Part shown: in pieces, positions 1-5,573 of the stretch
Numbering within the stretch: the stretch's first letter is position 1
Layout of the letters: every line of letters starts with the position of its first letter
Assembly: GCA_021817185.1 (NCBI GenBank)
Contig: JAKAVU010000135.1
Location: forward strand, 1 to 7,862
Direction of reading: 5' to 3'
DNA length: 7,862 bases
DNA from: a bacterium
GTDB taxonomy: Bacteria > Chloroflexota > Dormibacteria > UBA8260 > Bog-877
Position numbers and translations under genes: made by a program
The notes under the pieces: model-generated
The model's database searches: none
What the model saw: only the letters and a program-made list of their open reading frames with translations
Told to the model about the DNA's origin: nothing

Positions 1-514
1 GGTCAGACAGACCGGGCCACCCGGAGCGGTCCCGGGGCCGCTTCGAAGGCAGTCCCATCCCGCCCGCGGGCAGGGGACCCGCCGCCGCCAGGCGCCGCAA
101 CAGGTGGCGGCGGAGCTGCTGGTTGGAGGCGATCCACTCCGCCATTCCCGCCCCATAGCTGGGAGGTCGACGTCGGAAGTGACGCATGCGCCAGAGGTGG
201 AGCGGATAGTCCGCGCTGGGGAGGATCGCGGCGGCATGCGCCCAGTACTCGAACAGCTCCCGGTCCTGCCAGAGGCCCACCTCGACCGCGCCCCCCTGCA
301 GCTGACCGAGGCGACTCCACAGCACCAGCTCATGGCTCTGGGCCACCACGCTGAGCGGATCCCGCTGCACGTATCCGAGCCGGCGGATCAGACGGACCAC
401 CGAGTCGGGACCGGCGGCAGCAGCCGAGAAAGGCGCCGCGCCCAGCGACTGCGCGTCCAGCGCCAGACGGCGCACCTGGCGGACGGTCAGCTCAGGAAGC
501 TTGGTGCGGGCCAC
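1..514 (-). CDS. ycaQ: YcaQ/AlkZ-family DNA glycosylase (winged-helix), N-terminal part, runs off left edge
   Basis: About 171 N-terminal residues are visible; the frame stays open to base 1. Family hallmarks are GYVQRDPLSVV (residues 47-57), QSHELVLWSRLG (59-70) and LFEYWAHAAAILP (87-99), all typical of the HTH_42/YcaQ family. Members such as E. coli YcaQ and Streptomyces AlkZ are glycosylases that excise bulky alkylated bases and unhook interstrand crosslinks. Family catalysis is attributed to a Q-x-D (YcaQ) or Q-x-Q (AlkZ) motif; Q50 and D52 are present here, with Arg in the middle where a hydrophobic or aromatic residue is usual. The GTG at 512-514 is the first possible start after the in-frame stop of the upstream CHAD gene, leaving a 30-base gap; no Shine-Dalgarno is visible. 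It is probably cotranscribed with ppx and the CHAD gene. The family call is strong; substrate range cannot be judged from half a protein. Confidence 0.88.
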   Translation of the reverse strand, partial: MARTKLPELTVRQVRRLALDAQSLGAAPFSAAAAGPDSVVRLIRRLGYVQRDPLSVVAQSHELVLWSRLGQLQGGAVEVGLWQDRELFEYWAHAAAILPSADYPLHLWRMRHFRRRPPSYGAGMAEWIASNQQLRRHLLRRLAAAGPLPAGGMGLPSKRPRDRSGWPGLSD

Positions 515-544
515 AGGAGGGCTGGATGTTCTGCGGTCCGGCCG

Positions 545-1495
545 TCAGCCCAGACAGGCCTGCCGGGCGGCGTCCCACCAGCCCGATCCGTCGAGCCGGC
601 GCAGCTCCTCCTCGGCAATCTCCCGGGCCGCCTGATGCTCCAGCTCCATCCTGACGGTCAGTCTTCGCAGCGCCGGACGAAGGTCGTGGGGCCCGCGACG
701 GGAGGTCTCGTCCATCCAGGCCACCAGGATCGCTAAGTCGTGAAACCTGCCGAGCATGGACTGGAGCCGGCGCAGCTCCTCCACCACCCGCTGGTGCTCC
801 TCCGCCAGCGCCGGGCCGAAGAGCTCAAGCCGGTAGCGCAGCCGCCTGGTGCGGATGCGACGGCGATGCAGCTCCCGCTCGCTCGCGGATCCCAGGGCGG
901 CCAGCTCGAACAGGCGGGGAAGCTGCTGACCGGCGAGGGCCCGGGAGGCCTGGCGGCCGTGCCGATTGGTCAGGACCTCGAAGCCACCGGCCAGGCGGCC
1001 GAGCCGGGGCAGCGTCCGGCCGCCCAGGAGGCTCTCGCGCTCTCCGGCCATCTCGGCGGCCACGGTGTCCGCCAACCAGCCTCGAGCCCTGGCCTCGAGT
1101 CCGCGCAGGCCGGCCTCCGGACCGGTCGCCCCCGGCAGGATCGACGATCCATACACGGCGGCGGCGCGGGGATCATCGCGGCGGTCCCAGGAGACCGCGA
1201 CCGGACCCAGCACCGAGGCGAGGAGCTCGTAACGGGCCTCGGCATCGCGCAGCGGGCCCAGGGCTCTCTCGGCGGCGCGCAGGCGCGGCGCCCGCCTCTT
1301 GTCGGTGGGACGAAGGCACGCGGAGAGGGCCGCCACCGCCTCGCGCAGGCGGCGCAGGGCGACCCGGGTGTCGTGGACCGCCTCCTGATCGCCGGGCAGG
1401 GGCAGTCGGGCGGTGGCCCAGCGCAGCGCCTGGGATCGGTCGTCCAGGGCGGCGGTGGCGAGCTCCGCGCAGCTTGGGCCATCAGATTCTGGCAA
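545..1495 (-). CDS. CHAD-domain protein, probable polyphosphate-binding
   Basis: A 316-residue helical, Arg/Leu-rich protein made almost wholly of one CHAD domain. Both halves of the duplicated fold are visible: VHDTRVALRRLRE at residues 39-51 (H41 and the basic face) and LHRRRIRTRRLRY at 209-221 (H210), followed by LGRFHDLAIL near 248-257. CHAD domains bind inorganic polyphosphate through conserved His, Arg and Lys side chains and associate with polyphosphate granules (established for the family). No N-terminal CYTH domain is present. The start is TTG: the frame has a stop nine codons upstream and no other start between, and GGAGG lies 6 bases before the TTG. The start overlaps the end of ppx by 14 bases, so translation is probably coupled. 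The adjacent Ppx-type gene supports a role in polyphosphate handling or sensing; catalysis is not expected. Confidence 0.88.
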   Translation of the reverse strand: MPESDGPSCAELATAALDDRSQALRWATARLPLPGDQEAVHDTRVALRRLREAVAALSACLRPTDKRRAPRLRAAERALGPLRDAEARYELLASVLGPVAVSWDRRDDPRAAAVYGSSILPGATGPEAGLRGLEARARGWLADTVAAEMAGERESLLGGRTLPRLGRLAGGFEVLTNRHGRQASRALAGQQLPRLFELAALGSASERELHRRRIRTRRLRYRLELFGPALAEEHQRVVEELRRLQSMLGRFHDLAILVAWMDETSRRGPHDLRPALRRLTVRMELEHQAAREIAEEELRRLDGSGWWDAARQACLG

Positions 1496-2453
1496 GCTCG
1501 GCCTCCGCGGCGGACGCGGTCAGTGGCGCCGGGCTACGCGGACGCCACCAGTCGTCTCCATAGGCCATGACCGCCGCGACCATCCCGTCCCGAAGCCCCC
1601 GCTCCGAGCAGCGGATGCGGGCCAGCCCCAGCAGGTCCATGAGGTGGGCGAGGATGAGCGCCCCGCCGCGGCAGAGACGGACCCGCTCCAGGTCCATGGC
1701 CGTCCGGGCGGCCACCTCCCAGGCCGGGTGCTCGCGAAAGATCTCGATCACCTCCTCCACATCCCTGAGCCGCAGGGACGAGCCCTTCTCGCGCCCGATC
1801 AGGCGGGGTAGGTTGGTGATGGTACCGCCGGTGCCCAGGGCGAGCGTGCGCGGCGGCGGCGGGACGAGGTCGGGGATCAGCTCGCTGACCCTTCGCTGCA
1901 TCGCCCGCCACTCCTCGGGGCTGGGGGGGTCGCCAGCTGCCAGGGCGGCGATGGAGCCCGACCCCAGAGGCAGGGAGTGGTCGGAGCACGCCCCTCCAGC
2001 CCGTCCCAGGGCGACCTGGGTGGAGGCGCCCCCGATGTCCAGGAGCAGGGCCAGGGTGCCCTGGGGGATGCCCATGGTCGCCCCGGAGAACGCCAGCTGC
2101 GCCTCCTCGGCGGCGGGCAGCACCACCACCTCGGGGATGCCGGCGCGCTGGGCCAGCAGGCTGGCCACCTCCTGCCCGTTGTCCGCGGCCCGCAGGGCCT
2201 GGGTCGCCCCCACGGCCAGGCGCCGCGCGCCCCGCAGCCGCGCCTCCGCCACCTGCCCGGTGAGCGTGCGCGCCGCCAGCTCCAGGCGCTCGGGGCCGAT
2301 CCGCCCGCTGGCCGCCACGTCGAGCCCCAGCTGGACGAACTCCCGGCGCCGGAACAGCTGGCGGGGGGCGGTGCCCGGTCGGCAGCTGGCGAGCAGCAGG
2401 TGGATGGTGTTGCTGCCGACATCGATGGCGGCCAGCCGCTGTGACCTGCTCAC
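1482..2453 (-). CDS. ppx: Short-type Ppx/GppA-family phosphatase (exopolyphosphatase-like)
   Basis: 323 residues of the actin-like ASKHA fold, matching the short two-domain Ppx proteins without the C-terminal HD domain of E. coli Ppx. Visible motifs: phosphate-1 loop AAIDVGSNTIHLLLA (8-22), ATQALRAADN (83-92), AAEEAQLAFSG (114-124, with the probable catalytic Glu), phosphate-2 loop DIGGASTQVALG (139-150), LPLGSGSI (161-168), GTGGTITNL (207-215) and a C-terminal SERGLRDGMV block. The family removes terminal phosphates from polyphosphate or converts pppGpp to ppGpp. The usual DIGGGSTE is DIGGASTQ here, so the closing Glu is Gln, which could lower activity. The GTG at 2451-2453 places the DVGSNT loop at the family's usual distance from the N-terminus; no Shine-Dalgarno precedes it, and an in-frame TTG 18 bases upstream is an alternative. 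It is the first gene of the leftward unit and diverges from the sixA-like gene. Confidence 0.85.
   Translation of the reverse strand: MSRSQRLAAIDVGSNTIHLLLASCRPGTAPRQLFRRREFVQLGLDVAASGRIGPERLELAARTLTGQVAEARLRGARRLAVGATQALRAADNGQEVASLLAQRAGIPEVVVLPAAEEAQLAFSGATMGIPQGTLALLLDIGGASTQVALGRAGGACSDHSLPLGSGSIAALAAGDPPSPEEWRAMQRRVSELIPDLVPPPPRTLALGTGGTITNLPRLIGREKGSSLRLRDVEEVIEIFREHPAWEVAARTAMDLERVRLCRGGALILAHLMDLLGLARIRCSERGLRDGMVAAVMAYGDDWWRPRSPAPLTASAAEAELARI
1502..1506 (-). promoter_or_regulatory. Ribosome binding site deciding the TTG start of the CHAD gene
   Basis: GGAGG on the minus strand, 6 bases upstream of the TTG at 1493-1495. It lies inside the end of ppx. It supports the rare TTG start, which is the only credible start in this frame. 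Confidence 0.6.
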
Positions 2454-2485
2454 GGCGCCGCGGCGACCCAACGGCGAGCGCTCAC
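2450..2485 (-). CDS. Possible 11-codon leader ORF overlapping the ppx start
   Basis: A GTG-initiated ORF (MSARRWVAAAP) whose TGA overlaps the ppx GTG as GTGA. Its GTG lies 6 bases after the hexamer TACCAT, the position expected for a leaderless mRNA. As ppx has no visible Shine-Dalgarno, reinitiation after this ORF is a plausible way to translate ppx. There is no homology evidence, and an open frame of this length can arise by chance. Confidence 0.3.
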   Translation of the reverse strand: MSARRWVAAAP

Positions 2486-2491
2486 CGGCAC

Positions 2492-2497
2492 ATGGTA
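2492..2497 (-). promoter_or_regulatory. Candidate -10 element for the leftward ppx-CHAD-ycaQ unit
   Basis: TACCAT on the minus strand fits TANNNT and lies in one of the few less GC-rich spots of the divergent intergenic region. It is 6 bases before the leader-ORF GTG. No -35 hexamer like TTGACA is seen about 17 bases upstream. Confidence 0.4.
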
Positions 2498-2507
2498 GCG
2501 TCGCGCT

Positions 2508-2545
2508 CGGCCGGCACGGGGAGCCGTGCGGGAGCCCGCCGGCCG
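2508..2545. repeat. Nested inverted repeats between the divergent promoters, possible operator
   Basis: CGGCCGGC (2508-2515) pairs with GCCGGCCG (2538-2545), and GCACGG (2514-2519) pairs with CCGTGC (2524-2529) around a 4-base centre. Both dyads lie between the two candidate -10 elements, roughly 35-45 bases from each predicted transcription start, where a regulator could act on both promoters. High GC makes short dyads common, so this is tentative. Confidence 0.3.
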
Positions 2546-2550
2546 CCACC

Positions 2551-2556
2551 TATACT
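2551..2556 (+). promoter_or_regulatory. Candidate -10 element of the sixA-led operon
   Basis: TATACT differs from the TATAAT consensus at one base and stands out in very GC-rich surroundings. It ends 8 bases before the GTG at 2565, so transcription would begin at or next to the start codon. No clear -35 box and no Shine-Dalgarno are present, which fits a leaderless mRNA. Confidence 0.55.
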
Positions 2557-2564
2557 GCGCGGTA

Positions 2565-3071
2565 GTGCCCACCTTGCACCTCGTGCGCCATGGGGTGGCG
2601 CTGGACCGTGAGGCCTGGTCTGGCGACGACCGCAGCCGGCCCCTGACCGAGTTCGGCTGGCGGCAGAGCCTGGCCATAGCCGGGGTCCTGTCGCAGCAGG
2701 AGGTCCAGCTGTTCTGGACCAGTCCCACCGTCCGCTGCGCCGACACCCTGCTGCCGGCGGCCCACGGTCGGGGCCTCGAGGTCCAGCCTCTGGCCCTGCT
2801 CTTCGAGACCAACGAACCCAGCCATCCCCAGCAGGCGGCGGAGCTGCTCCGGGAGATCGCCGCCACCTGCCTTCCCACCGGGGTGGGGAGGGCGGCGGCG
2901 GCCACCCATGGGAACATGCTGGTGCCCCTGCTGAGCCGGGCGGCGGGCCAGAGCCCACCCCGCTGCCCCAAGGGCGGCGTCTGGTGCCTGGACCTCGACA
3001 GCCGGATGGCGCCGCGCGGCGTCGAGTACCTGGGGTCCCTGGACCCCAGGACCGGGGAGTGGCGCCGGTGA
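2565..3071 (+). CDS. sixA: SixA-like phosphohistidine phosphatase (histidine phosphatase superfamily)
   Basis: 168 residues, close to the usual SixA length. The N-terminal LVRHG (residues 6-10) carries the nucleophilic H9 that forms the phospho-enzyme. DRSRPLTEFGWRQ is the typical SixA segment after it, SPTVRCADT holds R57, and THGN supplies the second catalytic His, H115. Family members dephosphorylate phosphohistidine on proteins such as HPt domains or the nitrogen-PTS protein NPr in E. coli. GTG 2565 was chosen because it follows the TATACT element and gives the normal short lead-in to RHG; an in-frame GTG at 2526 would start upstream of that promoter. The gene heads the operon, and its TGA overlaps the GTG of the histidine kinase by 4 bases, which makes a phosphohistidine in that signalling system a natural but unproven target. 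Another small phosphoester substrate is possible. Confidence 0.82.
   Translation: MPTLHLVRHGVALDREAWSGDDRSRPLTEFGWRQSLAIAGVLSQQEVQLFWTSPTVRCADTLLPAAHGRGLEVQPLALLFETNEPSHPQQAAELLREIAATCLPTGVGRAAAATHGNMLVPLLSRAAGQSPPRCPKGGVWCLDLDSRMAPRGVEYLGSLDPRTGEWRR
3029..3050. repeat. Perfect inverted repeat able to form an RNA hairpin before the kinase start
   Basis: Arms CCTGGGGTCC and GGACCCCAGG are separated by only CT, giving about a 9-bp GC-rich stem with a CCTG loop. It lies within the last codons of the sixA-like gene; the kinase Shine-Dalgarno begins 4 bases after it and the kinase GTG 18 bases after it. No T-run follows, so it is not a classical terminator. Confidence 0.6.
3054..3059 (+). promoter_or_regulatory. 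Ribosome binding site of the histidine kinase
   Basis: GGGGAG ends 8 bases before the GTG at 3068 and directly follows the hairpin at 3029-3050. It favours GTG 3068 over in-frame starts inside the sixA-like gene. Confidence 0.5.
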
Positions 3072-4147
3072 CCGATGCCCGGGAGGATGGTCACGAGCGC
3101 CTGCGCACCGAGGTGCTGACCGCCATGGCCCAGTTGGGCACGGATGCGGCGCTCCTGCTCGACAGCAGCCGCCGGCTGCTGTGGTCCAGCCCCAACTCTC
3201 AGGAGCTGCTGGGGCGGAGCGACCCCTCCGGAGATCCGGTGGCGCCCCCGCTCGAGCCCGGCACCCCTCTGGCGCTGGTCGTGGACGACCCCAGGGCCGC
3301 CGAGCTGGTGGGGCTGGCCCTCGAACAGGGGGAGGTCCAGCGCTCGGAGATCAGCCATGACGGTTGGCGTCGGGTGCTGCGGGCGGTGGCGGCGCCGATG
3401 GGATCCAGTCCCACTCCGACCGTGCTCCTGATCCTGAGCGACATCACCCACGAGCGCCGGCTCAGCCGCGCCCATCAGGACCTCCTGGCGAACCTGTCCC
3501 ACGATCTGCGCACCCCGCTCGCCAGTCTCACCCTGCTCGCCGAGACCCTCAACGGGGAGGCGCGGGGAGACCCCCAGGCAACCCAGGAGTTCGCCTCCCG
3601 GATCGCGGCCGAGGCTGCCCACATGCACTCCCTGGTGTCTGGGATCCTGGACCTCGCGCGCCTGGAGGCAGGAGCCGAGCGGGCCAACCTGGAGTCGGTG
3701 GACCTCCTGGGACTGGCCCGCGGCGTGTGCGCGGGCCTGACGCCCCAGGCCCGGGAGCGCCGCCAGAGCCTGGAATGCCGCGGCCGGGCGGTGGTGGCCC
3801 GGGCCGACCCGGAACGGTTGCAGCGGGCGCTCTCGAACGTGCTCGACAACGCGATCAAGTTCACCGGGGAGGGGGGTCGGATAACCGTCACGGTCGAGCT
3901 GGTGGGCGCCTGCCCGACCATCGCGGTGAGGGACACCGGCAGCGGCATCCCCGCCTCGGCGCTGCCGCGGATCTTCGACCGCTTCTTCACCGGCGATCGC
4001 TCCCGCTCCGGGTCGGGCAGCGGCCTGGGGCTGGCGATCGCACGTCAGGCCGTGGAGCTCCAGGGCGGCAGGATCGAGGTCAGCAGCCGCCCCGGGGCGG
4101 GCACCGAGGTCCGAATCCAGCTTTGTCCTCCGGATCCGGCCCCCTGA
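3068..4147 (+). CDS. Soluble PAS-domain sensor histidine kinase (PhoR-like catalytic core)
   Basis: 359 residues. A PAS-like region spans roughly residues 15-125 (GTDAALLLDSSRRLLW, ending VLLILSDITHERR). The HisKA domain has LSHDLRTPL with phosphoacceptor H145, and the HDLRT pattern (D146, T149) typical of kinases that also dephosphorylate their regulator. The ATPase domain shows the N box NVLDNAIKF (N257, N261), G1 box DTGSGIP from D289, IFDRFF, and G2 box GSGLGLAIA. The protein would autophosphorylate and pass phosphate to the response regulator encoded two genes downstream. No transmembrane segment or signal peptide is seen, so unlike E. coli PhoR it should be cytoplasmic. GTG 3068 gives a GTGA overlap with the preceding stop and has a Shine-Dalgarno. 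The next gene, phoU, suggests phosphate signalling, but kinase similarity alone cannot name the signal. Confidence 0.88.
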   Translation: MTDAREDGHERLRTEVLTAMAQLGTDAALLLDSSRRLLWSSPNSQELLGRSDPSGDPVAPPLEPGTPLALVVDDPRAAELVGLALEQGEVQRSEISHDGWRRVLRAVAAPMGSSPTPTVLLILSDITHERRLSRAHQDLLANLSHDLRTPLASLTLLAETLNGEARGDPQATQEFASRIAAEAAHMHSLVSGILDLARLEAGAERANLESVDLLGLARGVCAGLTPQARERRQSLECRGRAVVARADPERLQRALSNVLDNAIKFTGEGGRITVTVELVGACPTIAVRDTGSGIPASALPRIFDRFFTGDRSRSGSGSGLGLAIARQAVELQGGRIEVSSRPGAGTEVRIQLCPPDPAP

Positions 4148-4158
4148 GGCGGCTCCTC

Positions 4159-4164
4159 TAAGAT
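4159..4164 (+). promoter_or_regulatory. Candidate internal -10 element in front of phoU
   Basis: TAAGAT lies in the 23-base gap after the kinase gene, 6 bases before the phoU ATG. phoU has no Shine-Dalgarno, so a leaderless internal transcript would explain its translation. No -35 box is visible. Confidence 0.4.
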
Positions 4165-4170
4165 CGCTGG

Positions 4171-4836
4171 ATGACGAACCTGCCGATCCAACCCGATCTG
4201 GCCGGAGAGGTGGCCGCCCGCCGCGACGGGGTTCGCCTGCTGGGCGTCCTGGTCGCCGAGGGGGTTGCCGGCGCGATGGGGGGCCTGGAGGACCGCGATG
4301 GCGACCGCCTGCGCAGCGTCGTCAGCCGGGACCTGGAGATAAACGAGCGGCACCGCCTGGAGCGAGAGCGCGGAATCCAGGTCCTGGAGGAGCTCCACCC
4401 CACCGGGCAGGACCTCCATGCGATCTTCGGGCTTCTCCTCATCGCCTCTGAGCTGGAGCGGATGGGAGACCACGCCAAGAGCTGTGCCCGGTACGCCCTG
4501 CCCCTGATCGAGCTGTCCTCGCGGCCGCGCATGGAGGCGGTGATCCGGCTGGGCAGGTACGTCGAGGAGCAGGTGCGCGACATCATGGAGACCATCACCG
4601 CCACGGACGTGCGGCGGGCCCAGGACATCGCCGCCCGGGACGATCGGATCGACCGCATCTACCACCGCGTGTTCGACGACATGGTGGAGACCATGCGTGA
4701 GCATCCCGACTGGGCCTACCCCGCCACCAACCTGCTGTTCATCGCTCACAATCTGGAGCGGATCGCCGACCGGGTCACCAACATCGCGGAGGATGTGGTC
4801 TTCTTGGAGACCGGTCGGCTGGTGGAGCTGGGCTGA
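4171..4836 (+). CDS. phoU: PhoU family phosphate-signalling regulator
   Basis: 221 residues, the usual PhoU length, all helical, built as two repeated three-helix bundles. Each carries the E-x-x-x-D metal-site motif: SELERMGDHA (E96, D100) and HNLERIADRV (E196, D200), exactly 100 residues apart, the second followed by TNIAEDVVFLETG. PhoU binds metal clusters on its surface and, in studied bacteria, links the Pst phosphate importer to the PhoR kinase and keeps the Pho response off when phosphate is plentiful. Here it sits between the kinase and the response regulator, with no Pst genes in the window, so it either works with a Pst system elsewhere or directly on this soluble kinase (inference). 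ATG 4171 follows a 23-base gap holding TAAGAT; the next gene starts 2 bases after its stop. Confidence 0.93.
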   Translation: MTNLPIQPDLAGEVAARRDGVRLLGVLVAEGVAGAMGGLEDRDGDRLRSVVSRDLEINERHRLERERGIQVLEELHPTGQDLHAIFGLLLIASELERMGDHAKSCARYALPLIELSSRPRMEAVIRLGRYVEEQVRDIMETITATDVRRAQDIAARDDRIDRIYHRVFDDMVETMREHPDWAYPATNLLFIAHNLERIADRVTNIAEDVVFLETGRLVELG

Positions 4837-4838
4837 GC

Positions 4839-5573
4839 TTGGCCTCCCCCACTCCCGGCCAGGGGCGCCGCGTGCTGCTGGTGGAGGATGAGGAGGCGGT
4901 GCGCATGACCCTGCGCTACAACCTGGCGGCGCAGGGCTACGTGGTCTCGGAGGCCAGCTCCGGCACCGAGGGGCTGGCCCTGGCACGATCGCGCGATCCG
5001 GACCTGGTGGTGCTGGACCTGATGCTCCCCGAGCTCTCGGGGGAGGAGGTGTGCCGGGCCATCCGGCAGGAGTCGGACGTGCCCATCCTGATGCTCACCG
5101 CGCGCGGGGCGGAGAGTGACAAGGTCACCGGGCTCGGGTTGGGCGCCGACGACTACATGACCAAGCCCTTCGGGGTGAAGGAGTTCCTGGCCCGGGTGGC
5201 GGCTCTGTTGCGACGCTCCGAGCGCCCCGCCTCGCCGCCCCCCCAGGGACGGCTGATCCGGATCAGCAACTTCACAGCCGACGCGGAGTCGCGGCGGGTG
5301 ATGGTGGATCAGCAGGAGGTGAAGATGAGCCCTCGGGAGTTCAACCTGCTCTTCTTTCTGCTGACGCACCACGGCCGGGTGCACAGCCGCGACTCCCTGC
5401 TGCGGGCGGTCTGGGGCACCGACTTCCACGGCGACAGCAAGACCGTGGCCGTGCACATCCGATGGATCCGGGAGAAGTTCGAGGCGTTTCCGAGCCTGCC
5501 GTTCCGGATCAACACCGTCTTCGGTGTCGGTTACCGCCTCGACCTGGCCCCGGGCGAAACCCTGCAGCGATGA
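4839..5573 (+). CDS. OmpR/PhoB-family response regulator
   Basis: 244 residues. The receiver domain (about 11-128) has the acidic pair E16-D17 in LLVEDEE, phosphoacceptor D60 in VVLDLMLP, T87 in MLTARG and K109 in TKPF, so all key residues are intact. A short Pro-rich linker leads to a winged-helix DNA-binding domain (about 145-240: SPREFNLLFFLL, then SRDSLLRAVWG, VAVHIRWIREKF and the closing FGVGYRL). It should be phosphorylated by the PAS kinase encoded upstream and bind direct-repeat DNA sites; its place beside phoU suggests a PhoB- or RegX3-like role. The TTG at 4839 gives a normal lead-in (MASPTPGQGRRVLLVEDEE) and lies 2 bases after the phoU stop; the first in-frame GTG downstream would truncate strand 1. 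Its stop overlaps the ABC ATPase ATG as ATGA. Confidence 0.9.
   Translation: MASPTPGQGRRVLLVEDEEAVRMTLRYNLAAQGYVVSEASSGTEGLALARSRDPDLVVLDLMLPELSGEEVCRAIRQESDVPILMLTARGAESDKVTGLGLGADDYMTKPFGVKEFLARVAALLRRSERPASPPPQGRLIRISNFTADAESRRVMVDQQEVKMSPREFNLLFFLLTHHGRVHSRDSLLRAVWGTDFHGDSKTVAVHIRWIREKFEAFPSLPFRINTVFGVGYRLDLAPGETLQR

Noticed and set aside
1921..1930. Run of seven G on the plus strand (C7 in the ppx coding strand) as a slippage or phase-variation site
   Set aside because: The frame is intact across it and the run encodes ordinary Asp-Pro-Pro; such runs are expected at this GC content.
740..2565. Long plus-strand open frames (740-1570 and 1567-2565) opposite the CHAD and ppx genes
   Set aside because: They are low-complexity Arg/Ser/Ala/Gly-rich shadows; CHAD and Ppx motifs are unambiguous on the minus strand.
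2450..3628. 392-codon open frame on the minus strand antisense to the sixA-like and kinase genes
   Set aside because: GC-rich codons on the plus strand leave few antisense stops. The translation is a Gly/Arg/Gln/Pro-rich mixture with no domain, while the opposite strand encodes two clear families.
3364..4161. 265-codon plus-strand frame inside the kinase gene
   Set aside because: It is a +1-type shadow rich in Pro, Gly and Arg, lying over the conserved HisKA and ATPase motifs of the true frame.
4148..4170. Classical PHO box (direct repeats) before phoU or in the divergent region
   Set aside because: No pair of 7-base direct repeats like E. coli or actinobacterial PHO boxes was found by eye in 4148-4170 or 2454-2564.
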